The notes under the pieces: model-generated | Told to the model about the DNA's origin: nothing | Databases searched by the model: none | What the model saw: only the letters and a program-made list of their open reading frames with translations | Part shown: piece after piece, positions 37,715 through 49,428 of the stretch | Layout: the number at the start of each line of letters is the position of its first letter | Numbering within the stretch: the stretch's first letter is position 1 | Translations under genes and position numbers: made by a program | Source of the DNA: Marasmius tenuissimus | Taxonomy: Eukaryota > Basidiomycota > Agaricomycetes > Agaricales > Marasmiaceae | Direction of reading: 5' to 3' | DNA length: 64,000 nt | Assembly (NCBI GenBank): GCA_029532415.1 | Contig: JAQOTA010000025.1 | Location: 124,001-188,000 of the forward strand

Positions 37715-40020
37715 CCGTCTACGCGACTTTATTCCAAGATCATTCCCATGAAGAACGCCGATCCACCCGGTGCTTGTCAGAGCCCGATGGTCCATTTGCT
37801 GGTCTCTTGCCCTCGCTTTGAGGAGTGACAAACTGCTGTCGGAGTCTCTGAGGCAGGGATACTGTCACTTCCCGACCCGACTGGGACCGTCCTCAGCGAA
37901 ACCAGTACGTATCGAAACGACTGCGGACTCGGTATTCGCGAGTTGTGGAGAAAGTGTGCATTACAGACCGAATTTGGAGTGATCTACAGTGCGCCGATAC
38001 AGTTTAAACTGTTTCAGGTTGAAGTGCGCGGCATGTGGCGAGAAGAGTGCTGTTGAGATTACGGATGGTAGCATCATGTTCTACTTGATGTTGTAACTGA
38101 TACACGGCCTACCTCGGTTATGGCACGAAAGTCCAAGATTTTTCGGATCGCGAAGCTCATCTAATCCTACAGAAGTGTCGCACGAACGGCGTTAGCACTG
38201 TGACCCGTGTTGAGTAGTATGGCAGGAATTATGGATTCCAGCTGAGCGCTCGAATGGTATTACGGTCGCTGGGAACTGTATGTCAACCAAAAGGGAGAAC
38301 CCGCATGGTATGGTACTCACGAGCACTCTGAACCTTGGGAAGTGTCTCCCTACAGCTGAGCCTGTTCATCACTTTTGAATAGGATGTCGATCCTCGCGTG
38401 TTGGCACGAAGTTTGTAATGATACTCCCGCGCTGGCTGACTCGAGGGACAACTGAGCCTTTGTCAAGGGGGAAGAGAACTCGTGGCCGAACTTTTTCAGT
38501 CGTCGCCTTGCCGCGCAACCTCTTCCAGCTGCCATATCGAGAGTATGACTAGCAAAAGAGATACCGTCGATGGTCGAGATAGGTACAGTAGAGGCCTACG
38601 TAGCTTCACAGTAGGACAGTGGAATCTTGAATATCTCGGCCAAGTCCCCAGTGGATAGTCCAAGGACTGGGGATAATGAATCACGATCCGTGGCACTGAT
38701 AGCACTTCGGAATCCGGATGTTTAGCCCTCAAAAGTTGATTAATATTGATCTTGCCTTCCAGCAGTAAGCCGGCGACCTCGGATTGTCTTGAATGTCTTG
38801 GCCTCATATCCCCCCTGTTCATATGTTTCTCCACTTCTCCTGGAGTTCGTAGGACTTTTACTACTCGGGTCGGCCTTCATCCAAATGTGGATCCATATTG
38901 CAGTGCAGTGACGGTGCTGTGAAAAGCCGGCATTATTCTCTTTTTGGGCATGAGCGTGAAGGCCTCAGTCCTTGGAAGTTGGACGGAATGTAAAGTCAAA
39001 GAACACACGGGACAGAACAGGTGAGGCTCCAACAAAATGAGCGATGAGAACGGTTGTCGCTGGTCGAGAACAAGCTGTGGGTCCCCGGTCCAGATCAAAA
39101 CTGTAACCGCCCGGTGCTGACAAATACACAGCCACAAGGTCCTGACTTGACAATGAACGGCGACCGCGAATTTTTTGGTACAACGCTGAGCGCTCCTCCG
39201 ACTCGAGCTCGGAGCCTGCTTAAGACAACCATCAAGTTCGAGGAGGAGACGATAAATAGTGATACGGAATCTGGATACAAGTGACGGGCTTCCAGTGCGT
39301 TGGATATCCTCTAAAGATCGCCATTATACTCATTGCTATGCAGTATCTGAAAACTCAGATTTCAGACCTCAAGCACGGGCAGACGATGCCGCACACTTGC
39401 TGAACTTGGTTTACCTCAGTGAGGGACCAGAAATCTCTTGCGGGATCATATTCTGAATGGCTTCTGCTTTCACTATAAAATCGTCTCCTTTGAGGCCTCA
39501 AAATAGCCTCGTCAATATCGAAACCGTAACCACCTCCTCCAGGTCCTATCCTGACACATCTTCACCATTTCTCTTGCACAAAGATGGACTTCACCCTTTC
39601 CGCGACATATGATGTCCAGATGTCTATTTCTGACGCTAGTGGGGCGGTTTCGATCGAGGCGAATAGGCTGAAACTTCAAATAATCACGCCTCCTCTTCAG
39701 GTTGTGGAGTTCGAGCTCCGACTAGGCTGAAACATTCACCGCGAGATAGGCACTTGCAGCAATTTTCTACCTCGTTAGCGATGTCGAAACGGCGACCGGT
39801 CGCCCACATAAGTAGGATGTTACACATACGACCGCCACTATCGTGTTGCCCCCCGGCACGATCGGCACCACGACGTTGTCAGTCTCATCCTCCGTCGCAA
39901 CTGAGGCTTCTCGGTTTTTCATCCCTTTTTCGTTGCTTCATTTAATCTTCACATACCCTCATTCACGACTCCCGACTTTCGAAGCCTTCCCTCTCCTCCC
40001 CTCCGATTGGTCGATTCTCG
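37715..40020. other. Intergenic; duplicated upstream DNA of hydrolase E
   Basis: Up to about 900 bp upstream of hydrolase E matches the upstream of G in ordered blocks (GACTGGGACCGTC / GGCTGGGACCGTC, GGTATTCGCGAGTTGT, CATGTGGCGAG, TACCTCGGT.ATGGCACGAA). Beyond that no gene is recognisable except a possible small ORF at 39584. Confidence 0.45.
39584..39730 (+). CDS. Possible 48-aa small protein
   Basis: ATG at 39584 in good context (CAAAGATGG) with a TATAAAA about 110 bp upstream, ending at TGA 39728-39730. The sequence starts MDFTLSATYDVQMSISDASG and looks like alternating beta strands. There is no signal peptide and I do not recognise it. It may be chance. Confidence 0.25.
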   Translation: MDFTLSATYDVQMSISDASGAVSIEANRLKLQIITPPLQVVEFELRLG

Positions 40021-41106
40021 ATGCAAACTATTCAGCCCCTACAGTCGCCTACTCGAGTAGAATCAATATTGTTCATCTCACCACCACCCACATCTCCTCT
40101 TCCCCAAACTCCTCTCGAACTCAACGGAGTTCAACTCCAGGCACCTCTACAGACAGCGAGAAGAGTATCGCTCAACGTCCGTTGGGTCGCTCCTGTGCTC
40201 ATCCGTGTCGGGAAAGCAACCGAGCGTACGATGCGCAAGCCCTCACAAGAAAGCATCGACAGTTTCTCTTTCCCCCCTTTGCCGACCCCTCCACCGTCGC
40301 GCTCCCGGTTGTCTAGCACTAGATCTTCGATTGTGGGGAGGACGAAAAGCGGAGATGAAATCGACAGCGAGCCAAAGAAGACTAGAGTCAAACGGAGACC
40401 CGCCTCGTTGGATCTAACGAAGACGCTCACCCCTTCCCCAGTACCCACCACTACCGCTTCATCGAGCACGTCAGCGTCGAGCAGCTCCACCCTCGTTGAC
40501 GGAGACGGAAGATCCAAAGACACTCACGATATCTTGGAATGTGAGGCGTACGACGCTGACAACGAGTCAAAGATCACTGTACCGGCGGAGATTAGAGTCA
40601 AACGGAGACCTACCCCATTGGATCTCAAGAAGATATCTACCTCTCTTCCTGTGCCTGTACCCGCTACCAATCTCTCGGACACATCGTCGTCAAGCAGTTG
40701 CACCCTCGTCAGCGGAGGTGGAAGTTGCGAAGACAGTCATGGTACCACGGGAAGCAAAAACCAACATGACGATTCAGAGGACGCATGCTCTCCATACCGT
40801 TTTCCTCCTTCCGCTACTCGAGCCAGGTTCGTGTTTCCGGAGGACAAGCCCCCCGTCTCGAAGAGGAGAAGCTTTCTGGAAATGCTCGCATCACCGCCAG
40901 TCAGCCCTCTTCGTCTTACCCACAAGGACAACAACTCCAATAGGATGCCAAGTCCTAGTCCACGCACCATTCGATTCGACATACATGTTCCGCAGTTCTT
41001 CGGTGCTCGCCGAAACCGGGCAAGGCGGAAGTCGGTTGCGGCAGCGACGGTGAAAGGGATCTCTGGTGGTGAGGATATTATCATCGATGTGAAGAGGGAG
41101 GTTTAG
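40021..41106 (+). CDS. Hypothetical Ser/Pro-rich disordered protein with internal duplication (361 aa)
   Basis: Long open frame with strongly biased composition (Ser, Thr, Pro, Arg). Two related units occur: RVKRRPASLDLTKT followed by a Ser/Thr run and TLVDGDG, then RVKRRPTPLDLKKI followed by a Ser run and TLVSGGG. Further on are SKRRSFLEMLASPPVSPL and RTIRFDIHVPQFFG. No enzyme domain is visible. The frame meets TAG at 41104-41106 but stays open afterwards to about 41343 (VPLPAPRRPSLSLESEG), and a splice would lead to a polyproline exon ending near 41610. The true start and end are uncertain; the start may lie upstream in another exon. Confidence 0.5.
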   Translation: MQTIQPLQSPTRVESILFISPPPTSPLPQTPLELNGVQLQAPLQTARRVSLNVRWVAPVLIRVGKATERTMRKPSQESIDSFSFPPLPTPPPSRSRLSSTRSSIVGRTKSGDEIDSEPKKTRVKRRPASLDLTKTLTPSPVPTTTASSSTSASSSSTLVDGDGRSKDTHDILECEAYDADNESKITVPAEIRVKRRPTPLDLKKISTSLPVPVPATNLSDTSSSSSCTLVSGGGSCEDSHGTTGSKNQHDDSEDACSPYRFPPSATRARFVFPEDKPPVSKRRSFLEMLASPPVSPLRLTHKDNNSNRMPSPSPRTIRFDIHVPQFFGARRNRARRKSVAAATVKGISGGEDIIIDVKREV

Positions 41107-41610
41107 GTTGCGGATGTGATGGTCGAGCATGTCGAGGAGAAGCACAAAGATGAGCATGATGTCCCACTACCAGCGCCGAGAAGACCTTCTCTGAGTCTCG
41201 AGTCGGAAGGGGATCGGCCTCGGATGTTGTCATGTCTCCTCAATTTCTCCTCGGACGCACCCACGTTGGTTTTGGATGATTGTACAGTTCCGCCTCTACC
41301 TAGAGCCAAAGATGAAGCTAGAAACGGGAATTCGGGTCTCTCGTGAGTACACTTTCTAACTCTTTCCTCTTGTGTCTCGTTGACTGAACCTTTTGTCGCA
41401 TGTAAAAGGCGATCTCGTACTCTAGCCACCTCCCGTTCACTTCACAACCTGTTCAGCCGGTTCTCCTTGACTCCAAAACCGGAATCTACGCCGTCGCCTA
41501 CACCTCCACCACCACCGCCGCCGTCGACACCGGCACCACCACCGACGGTTGGAACACCCATTGCAAATCGGTTTGCTACGACGCTGCTTTCGGAGGTCGA
41601 GTCGAGCTGA
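41107..41610 (+). other. In-frame continuation and polyproline exon after the stop
   Basis: The frame of 40021-41106 continues without another stop to 41346, followed by a GTGAGT...AAAAG intron-like segment and an open exon with an eight-proline run ending at 41608-41610. No splice I tried removes the TAG at 41104 in frame. Either the stop is real and this is 3' UTR or debris, or it is a nonsense mutation. Confidence 0.3.
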
Positions 41611-41874
41611 GTTATGGGACGTCGTTCATCTCTACACCATTGGGGTAGGAGGATTGTTCATGCTTTTCGAACTTTGGGTTACGTTGGTGACCCATCGTCT
41701 GGACTTATACCGAATGTCTTGTTTTGATTTGGACGGTGTATGATTATTCCTTGTTTTCTGCCTCTGCTTTCTTGCTCTTGGGAAGTTCTGCCCATACATA
41801 CGCCTCTCTATATCTTCGCTACTATACCACTTACGCTACGGCCTGCACTTGCATATCATAATGGGGTCATATTA
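41611..41874. other. Intergenic, nothing recognised
   Basis: AT-richer gap before the inverted-repeat element. Confidence 0.3.
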
Positions 41875-42321
41875 GGGTGTATTTGCCAGGTTTGAAACTA
41901 AAATTTTTTGTTTAGTTTCAAAATCCGAAATTTCGTGAGCGGAGCCGCCCCACCTCGATAAATACAAAACAAAAAACTCGTACGTACAAAATTTCTCCCA
42001 AATTCACGCAAACAGTCTCGTCACCAAGCGCCCCTAGCTTGTTCCCTGCGGGTCATTCCCCAGGCAGATTTGGACGCGCCTTGGATATATCAAGTCAAGG
42101 AAGCTGTCATTACCACGGCCGCTGCTTTTTGAGAGGCCAGCGTGCTTGATGATGAGTGATTCTGGTAGTTCATGCAGTAGGTGCAGGCCCCACACATAAT
42201 TTTCCCGAAATTTTGGGATTGTGGGGCCGAAATTTACACAGCTTTTGACGGCTCAAAATTCTAGTTACAACTTCCTAAAATTTCGTTACGGCAGGTAGTT
42301 TCAAACCTGGCAAATACACCC
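41875..42321. mobile_element. 447-bp non-autonomous DNA element with perfect 26-bp TIRs (TA duplication)
   Basis: The left end starts GGGTGTATTTGCCAGG and the right end is its exact reverse complement; the match is perfect over 26 bases. TA flanks both ends (41873-41874 and 42322-42323), as expected for Tc1/mariner-type insertion. There is no transposase. The inside has further inverted pieces (GGCCCCAC against GTGGGGCC near 42186 and 42221) and AT-rich arms. Perfect ends suggest recent movement. Confidence 0.85.
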
Positions 42322-42586
42322 TATTCCGTAATTTTTCTATTTTACTGTATCTATAGCTAAGTACGTATAATCTGCTTGGAGTTCAGGATGAAATGGTCGA
42401 CGGCGCGTGCTACGGTCCGCGGAGAACCGAATGGACAGGACGTTGAAACTCAACCACGACGATCATGATGACCCTTGACTCTATTCTCTCCCGCAGCATT
42501 CTGCTCAGTGCTGGCACATGGGTCTTACAGTGACAACGCAGAACGCCAGGGCTCGCCGTTCAGGCCCGGGTCTCAACGAGTACAAC

Positions 42587-44891
42587 ATGCATAGACGACT
42601 AGGTCTCTGGATCGCCATATCGTCGTTGTTATGCTGCATTTGGGTTCTTCGACCGCGCACGACTCCAACTCTATGGTCAATCCAGGCTGAGAAATCAAAG
42701 ATATGGAAGGAATCTTCATGGTTAGATGTGCATTCATTTTCCAAATTGGTCTTTGTTGTTCTTTTTTTTAGCTCACCTGGATTACTGAGACAGATAAAAC
42801 CTTGTAAACACCTGAAATGGGTCGAATGTTATCCCGGCGGTTTCCAATGCGCTCGTCTTCAGGTATATCCAACATTGGAGAAAGAGAGAAAAACTCATAT
42901 CATTACCTGGTTCTAGGTTCCTCTCGACTACAACAACGCATCTAGTGATAGAAGAACAGCAGCAATCGCTCTCGTCCGTCTACCTGCCAACATATCAGAG
43001 TCGCATCCAGATTATCGCGGTCCCGTTCTGTTCAATCCGGGTGGACCAGGAGGGAGTGGGGTGGATTTGGTTGGGCTGTACGAGGGAGAGAAGATGAGAG
43101 AGATTCTTGGTGGGCAGTTTGATATCGTTGGCTTCGATCCTAGAGGTGTGTTCAAAACCATACGCTTACTCTTCTTCCTTCACTGACAGTGACTTTGACT
43201 AGGCGTTGCACGTTCGACTCCGCGCGTGTCTTTCTACGAATCTCGTATCGAACGAGCTCTATGGTCCGGAGCACGTTATACCATCAGGGAACTCAACCAT
43301 TCGTCTGATACGGTGGGGAGTGTATGGGCGGAGAGCAAGATTACTGGAGAGCTTGCTGCTAAACGAGACGAGGGGAAGGATGTGTTGAAGAATATCAACA
43401 CGGAATATACGGCGAGAGATATGTTGGAGATTGTCAAAGCGCATGGGAGGGAAAAGTTGCAGTATTGGGGGTTCTCGTGAGTGTTCTAACTACTTAGAGG
43501 TGACTAGTTCGAAGCTGATAATCGTTCTTCTCTATTCGTGATACTACGCAAGGTATGGAACTGTCCTGGGCTCAACGTTCGCTGCCATGTTTCCTGTGAG
43601 TCGTCTATCTATCTGTACGCTCAACTTGGCTTCCAGGCAACTCGAGGTCTGACTTGTGCCTATCTAGGATAAAGTTGAGCGGATGGTCCTTGACGGCGTT
43701 GTCGATGTGTCGGATGACTATTACACCGGTAAGTTCTCGTATATAATATCATAGAGCGAAGCCCGTTTTACCGTGTTCTTCAGGTCAATGGACAACCAGT
43801 CTTCGTGACACCTCCAAAGCCCTCCAACGGTTTTTCACCGACTGTCTCTCCGCCGGACCCCACAAATGCAAGTTTTACGAACCCTCAATCGACGACATGA
43901 ACGATAAACTCAACCTCTTGTACAACTCGATAACCCAATCCCCAGTACCCGTCCACACCGAGACTTCATACGGCCTCGTCGACTACGCCCGGTTACGTTT
44001 CACGATATTCAAGTCGCTCTACGAACCTTTCGAGAAGTGGGCTACGCTTGCTAGGGGTCTTCAAGATCTGGTCGATGAACCTCAGAACGGAACGGTGTTG
44101 TATAGGATGATGGAGGAGGCTCCGGTGCGATGTGATTGTGATCCTTGCGAGTCGAGGGAGACCGTGTTGGAGAGTGTTAGAGATGCGCAGACTGCCATCA
44201 CATGCAACGATGCGGATGAGGTGCCTTCTTCGTTGGAGCATGCGAGGGAGCACTATGCGAAGATTTTGAAGGTTTCGGAGTGGGGAAGCTTGTGGGCCGG
44301 TTTTCGAGTGGTTTGTGGAGGGTGGCCGAGAATCCCTAAAGCTCGGTTCCGAGGTGAGTACGGGGTCGACTCGTGTTTTGCGTTGATCATGAACACGCTG
44401 CTCAGGTCCCATTGCTGCTAATACGAGCTACCCTCTTCTGATTATCGGTAACGCTGCGGGTATGTCAAGATACTATGCTCTCTCACACAAGTCCGCCGAC
44501 TGATCACTTTTTTGAATGTGCAGACCCCGTCACCCCACTTTCATCGTACGCCACAAATATTTCTTCTGTGGAAAGCCGTACCTACTTACTTGCCGTACAG
44601 AGCGCTAAAGCTCTCCCAATCATATCCTGGATCCGTGGTTCTATCACAGGATTCTGCCGGTGTAAGTGCCATTTCTCCAACTACTACTGGTGGCCAAATT
44701 TAACCACCTTCGCTCTCTCTCTCACACAGCACACCTCGACCTCATCCCCTTCTGTTTGCACCGCTCGTGGTGTCCGTGACTACTTTGTCAATGGGAAACT
44801 GCCGGAGCATGGGACATGGTGTGACATTAATGGGTCGCCGTTCGAATTAGAGCTGGGCTCAGTAGGGCCAATGAACGTTCTGAGCATGTGA
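42587..44891 (+). CDS. Hydrolase F: divergent secreted S33/TAP-like alpha/beta-hydrolase (566 aa)
   Basis: The most diverged of the seven copies, yet intact. The ATG at 42587 is followed by a hydrophobic signal peptide (LGLWIAISSLLCCIWV). FNPGGPGGSG, QFDIVGFDPRG, GFS-YG, CDCDP, LLIIGNAA, DPVTPLS and the DSAGHTS histidine block are present. Eleven exons: 42587-42720, 42772-42862, 42917-43145, 43203-43476, 43553-43595, 43668-43728, 43784-44353, 44406-44459, 44524-44545, 44601-44661, 44730-44891, totalling 567 codons with the stop. Compared with the other copies it lacks one intron, the one after the IACR block, so two exons are fused. No TGCGCAGT-TATA module was found upstream. Confidence 0.88.
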
Positions 44892-45866
44892 CAGAAATCA
44901 ATTGGGTGGTAGCGTTCTCCAGTTATTTACATCCATTCCAGGTGGCGCGCCAGAAGGATATGGACGATTCACGTCCTCCGTCCTGAGAGGGTCCGCGTCC
45001 CTCGCAAGAGCGCTAATCAAAGGTCGAATAATCTGAAGGCCTCAAACAATGGGGATACGCATTCAGCCAATCAGAGTTGTTCACTGGCAATAGAGCGTTC
45101 TGCTCATTGACCCTTGACAGGCATGTGTACCGGCATAGGATTGGCCGGTACCACTCTAGCTGCGGCTGTCACTTCAAGGGTCAAAGTGCGAATCTAAGAT
45201 GGATTTAGAAGCTTCGAAGCCTCGGTTTTCGCTTTATCCTGGCCATCTACCGTCTCCTCAACCTTGAAGAGCCTCGCCGTTACTGATGAACGCAGGATCA
45301 ATATTAAGTCCGCAAGGAGTCTCTCATCACAAACACCGCCGCCTTGCGAAAGTGGACAACCTGCCACAACGGGCAACCACGCCAATAAAGCTAGGGCGCT
45401 TGCGAGGGCAAAAAGATTAACCAGAGTAGAAAATTTCTCGTCTTCTTCTCCTTTATCCATCAGACCGTGATCTTACGGACGATGGAAAAGCCCACCAGTC
45501 TCACCGCCTCACTACTGGGGTCAAGAGCATTACCTTTCGAATAATTTGCGGGACTTTCAATGAGACCACACCACCTGAAGCAGAGAACTAGAGGCGTGGA
45601 GGAATCTTTCTTGTCCCCAGCACGTCGGTGTTGCTGCTGGTACGGGCGCTAAACTCAAGGGGACATGGGTCACGACTCACGTTGTAGACGGATGCATGTT
45701 TTGTGTATGTTCCAGGATTCTAGAAAGTGCAAATACAACGCAAAAACTCTATTTAGCACGGCTGCAGTTTCAGATGAGGATCGATAGGCACTCGCTCAAA
45801 TTGTCACCTTAAAAGCATCACTGGCTTAGACTCGCATCCCTATCCCAGCATAACATCCCACTACTC
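44892..45866. other. Intergenic; one low-confidence minus-strand ORF
   Basis: About 1 kb. A minus-strand 88-codon frame at 45194-45460 has a hydrophobic stretch (LFALASALALLAWLPVVAG) flanked by charged residues and could encode a one-pass membrane peptide, but nothing else supports it. Confidence 0.3.
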
Positions 45867-48800
45867 ATGTCCAATATCGATCTGCTACACGACGTTAACT
45901 GTCTGGCCCTCGGATACGGTGCAACAAGCGGGAGCGCCCTGGGGAGTTGTTGCAGGGACCATTCTATGGAGCGAGCGGCAACCCGTCCCAGAAACTTGGT
46001 TGTCTGCATCGACGGAACTTCGAAAAAATTCGGCAGAAATGTGAGTAGTCGATAATGGTAGTTAAAATCGTCAGTCTTACCACGTGATACACGCACGGTG
46101 TACCTCTTCAGAACTCTAACGTCGTCGAACTTTATAGTAGACTGGTGAAGGACGACTCTCAACTCACATACTACAATAGTGGTATTGGTACACACGCTAA
46201 ACCCTCCTTGAGAGCAATCAGCTACTACATGAAAAAAGCAGGAGATCTTGTCGACATGGCTTTTGCATGGTATACAGTCTCCATCACACTCGAGATTGTG
46301 GACAACACTCATAAAACAAAACCTTTACAGGTGGTTTGAGAAGCGAATCATGGAGGCGTACCGTTGGCTCAGTGAGAATTATAGAGAGGGAGATCGCATT
46401 TTCCTCTTCGGCGAGTAGCAACCCATTCGCGAATACGAGCGATCGATCTCTTGAGTAGTATACTGACGTCCTGTTCAGGTTTCTCGAGGGGCGCATACCA
46501 GGTTCGAGTGCTTTCGGCCATGATCCACAAAGTGAGTCAAAGAAACATTCGTTTTGATCACGCTCTTGTTGAATTCATTTCCTGTTCTAGGTGGGATTGA
46601 TCCAGAGAGGAAACGACGCTCAAATGCCATTGTGAGTGCCCTCCATTTGTGGTCTTTGACGAGTTACAAGACTCTCATTGACGCCGTTTAACGGGGGATT
46701 CCACATAGCGCATATGAGCTCTATTCGAAATGCACTGATCTTCAAGCGCTTGGGTGTGTGAACCGAAAGCATAGCGAGATTGAAAAGGATGCGGAGCGTT
46801 TCAAGAGTACTTTTGGCCGAAATGTTAAGGTCCACTTCGTAGGCGCATGGTGGGTGTCGTCTTCAATATTTATGCGTAGTCATTGTCAGAATAATGGACC
46901 TTATACTGGCATTCCAGGGACACGGTTTCTTCCGTTGGTTTCTGCTCATCGGACATCCTACCTTCGACTACCACAGGGATGGCCCATGTTTGCTATTTTC
47001 GCCATGCCCTCGCTCTCGACGAAACGCGCGTGAAGTTCTTGCCGGAGTATGCGGGTGGTGAAAATGAAATAGAGGCACGGGATGAATATCCAACCCCCAA
47101 GAAAGAAGTCTGGTTTGCTGGAACGCATTCTGATATGTGAGCTTCTGATGGTGTGTCTAGATGTGCTAATACTCAGAACACTATTCTGATAGCGGCGGCG
47201 GCGGCATGGCAAACTCGGAGCTGATGTCGAATGGACCTGCTTTGCGTTGGATGATCAAGGAGTCCATTGAAGCTGGACTATCCTTGAAGCCATTCTCTGG
47301 GAAATGGGGGACGGTATACGGGAAGTTGAGCATAGTAGAACAACATCCCCCCTCTAAGCTCTGGTCTTTTCTGGAGGTTGTTCCTTGGCTGTCAAGGACT
47401 TTGGTGTGCGTCAGTTTCATGTTCTGCCTCTATACTGGAGCCTGATTTACTATCTGCCCCTACCAGGCCACATTTTGGACAAAGACGTGACATATTACCT
47501 GGTCAACGCATACATCAGTCGGTCTATTCATCGAATCCCCGATATGTTGCCCAAAGGCTCCCCGAAACACTGAAAAATTCTGACGGGAATCATGTCGAAC
47601 GAGATGAGTTTGACGATGTCGCATCGGATATCGACAATTGTGTCAGCGGGGAAGGGCGCTGGAGCAACCTCCCCGACGCCGACAAGAAATCCCAGCTGCA
47701 AGAGCTTGCTTCCTCAAGTAAGTAAGACCATCGTAGAAATGACCGAACTGACTGTCTCCGTAGAAACCGGCCATTTAGCATTTCAAGATTTGTACGAGTC
47801 ATTAAAATTGGTTCCTCTAGTTGATCCGGAACTGGCAGACGAGCGCACTGCCATAATAGCCAAAATGGAGATATTGTGCAGCGTGGCTAGCCACCTCCCC
47901 AAGGGACATATTGAAGATGTGCCGGAAGTGGTCAAGGTGTTCCTGCGCAGGGACCCGAAGGACCGTGCCGCTCGGGAATTCATAGAGAAATTCAGCCATG
48001 GTGAGTACTCCCCTGCAGTTGTTTGAAGCAGTGTAAGGCGTTGAATGATTAATGTCACTGAGTAGCTCAAATCTTCAAAATTCATCTGGAAGCTTGTGTC
48101 AACTCCCTAGTACTCTCCAAAGGTGGACCAAAGATTGACGGCGACGGCGAGAAGGCTGAACGAAGGTCCTACTACCTGGCAGTCGCCTCCGCTCAATCAA
48201 CTATCCCGGTTTACAACCTTTCCACTGGCCATATTATTCGAAGTCTGCGGGGCCACACAAAAGATGTCAAATCACTCAGCTTCTCTCCCGACTCTGACTT
48301 CGACAAACTGATATTAGTATCGGGATCGGGGGATGGAACTATACGGACGTGGGACGTGGCTCGCAATTCGCAGTGGAGATCTGCGAACGAGGGACACATT
48401 GACGGCACCTCATCCGTCTCATTTTCCTCTGACGGGGTGCATGTTTTCTCTGGTGGACGCGATGGTTGTGCGAGGATGTGGAAGGTGGACCGAGAGAACC
48501 ACAAGCTCAAGCTGTATTCGAGTACTGAGGAGGAATACGGAATGGATGTATTATCGGCCACGGGATGCTCAAACACCACGAGACTCGTTTCAATCTTCAA
48601 GGACGACAAAACCCAGTTGATCCACCTGTACTCGAGGGAGGGAGCGTCGTCGCCATTTTCACTGAAGTCCACGATAGAGCGAGGGCCTCATGATCCCAAG
48701 GAGGTTATTCTCCTTTCGGAGGATGAATTCCTATCTGCCTCTGCGAAAGGGATACTCAAAGTCACCAATGCAGCCACCGGTCTTTCAGAGGATTACTCCC

Positions 48801-49264
48801 TACGTGCCTCCCCGACAGCGATGTCTAAGGTCACCAATACAGTCACCGGCTTCTCAGAAACACGCGACACAGATGGTATACCTCAGGGCGTCACAGTCTG
48901 TTCGCTCGGTTTCTGTCATCCAGACCAATTAGCCTGTGGGCTATCAGATGGTCGCATAATGGTATGGGCGGCTAGTCAACAGGCTCGTGGGAACAGGACG
49001 CCTGGGACTTTAGATTCCTCGGAGCAAAGATGGTGGTTATTTCGAGAGCTCTACACATATGACTACCACCTTGAAGGGAAAGCACCATCTCCAGTCACGT
49101 CTATTGCATATTCAGACGATCGGCAGCGTCTGGTCGCAGGATACGCGGATGGGCACGTCGTTGTTTGGTACGCACAGGGAATGAAGGGTGTGTTCGACCA
49201 CGTTTCGCCGACAGGGCCAAACGATGAAGACAACGTAGACAAAGTAGTACCCGCATGTAAGTAG
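45867..49264 (+). CDS. DUF2235 alpha/beta-hydrolase fused to WD40 repeats (921 aa)
   Basis: A single gene of eleven exons: 45867-46040, 46112-46269, 46331-46410, 46479-46531, 46591-46631, 46709-46849, 46918-47136, 47193-47405, 47467-47717, 47764-48000, 48066-49264; they sum to exactly 922 codons with the stop. The N-terminal part is a DUF2235 (Tle1-like phospholipase/hydrolase) domain: LVVCIDGTSKKFG, nucleophile motif GFSRGAYQVR, GAWDTVSSVG and WFAGTHSDIGGGG. A helical linker of about 150 residues follows. The C-terminal 400 residues carry WD40-type blades (GHTKDVKSLSFSPD...SGDGTIRTWDV, SGGRDGCARMWKV, GLSDGRIMVWA, AGYADGHVVVWYA). There is no NACHT or P-loop between them. The third intron (46411-46478) is GC-AG and splits GFSRG. 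I infer a hydrolase effector joined to a recognition or scaffold propeller. Confidence 0.9.
46411..46478 (+). other. GC-AG intron splitting the DUF2235 nucleophile motif
   Basis: The donor is CTTCG|GCGAGT and the acceptor TGTTCAG|GTTTC. Only this GC donor yields LFGFSRGAY in frame. The nearby GT (GAGTAG) would change the frame and destroy the catalytic motif. Confidence 0.75.
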
Positions 49265-49428
49265 AACGGTATCTGCAGTTAACGGATTCATGGCCCAACA
49301 CACCATGTAGGTACTGTATATCACAATTTTTGCTGTAGTAGCAAGGCCGCGCGTTACAATGAATACGCGGCTACTTCGTAGACAGTGGCATTATAATGCG
49401 AGCCCTTCCCCTAGTGTCCCACTGCCCG
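49265..49428. other. Intergenic 3' flank of the DUF2235-WD40 gene
   Basis: Nothing coding. Includes a TTATAATG heptamer-type motif like those of the following repeat. Confidence 0.4.

Noticed and set aside
37523..37831. Minus-strand open frame covering the promoter of hydrolase E
   Set aside because: It reads through TGCGCAGT and TATAAAG out of frame with the hydrolase; promoter conservation explains it.
45867..49264. NLR-type receptor with a NACHT domain
   Set aside because: No Walker A (GxxxxGKS/T) or Walker B motif lies between the DUF2235 and WD40 parts.
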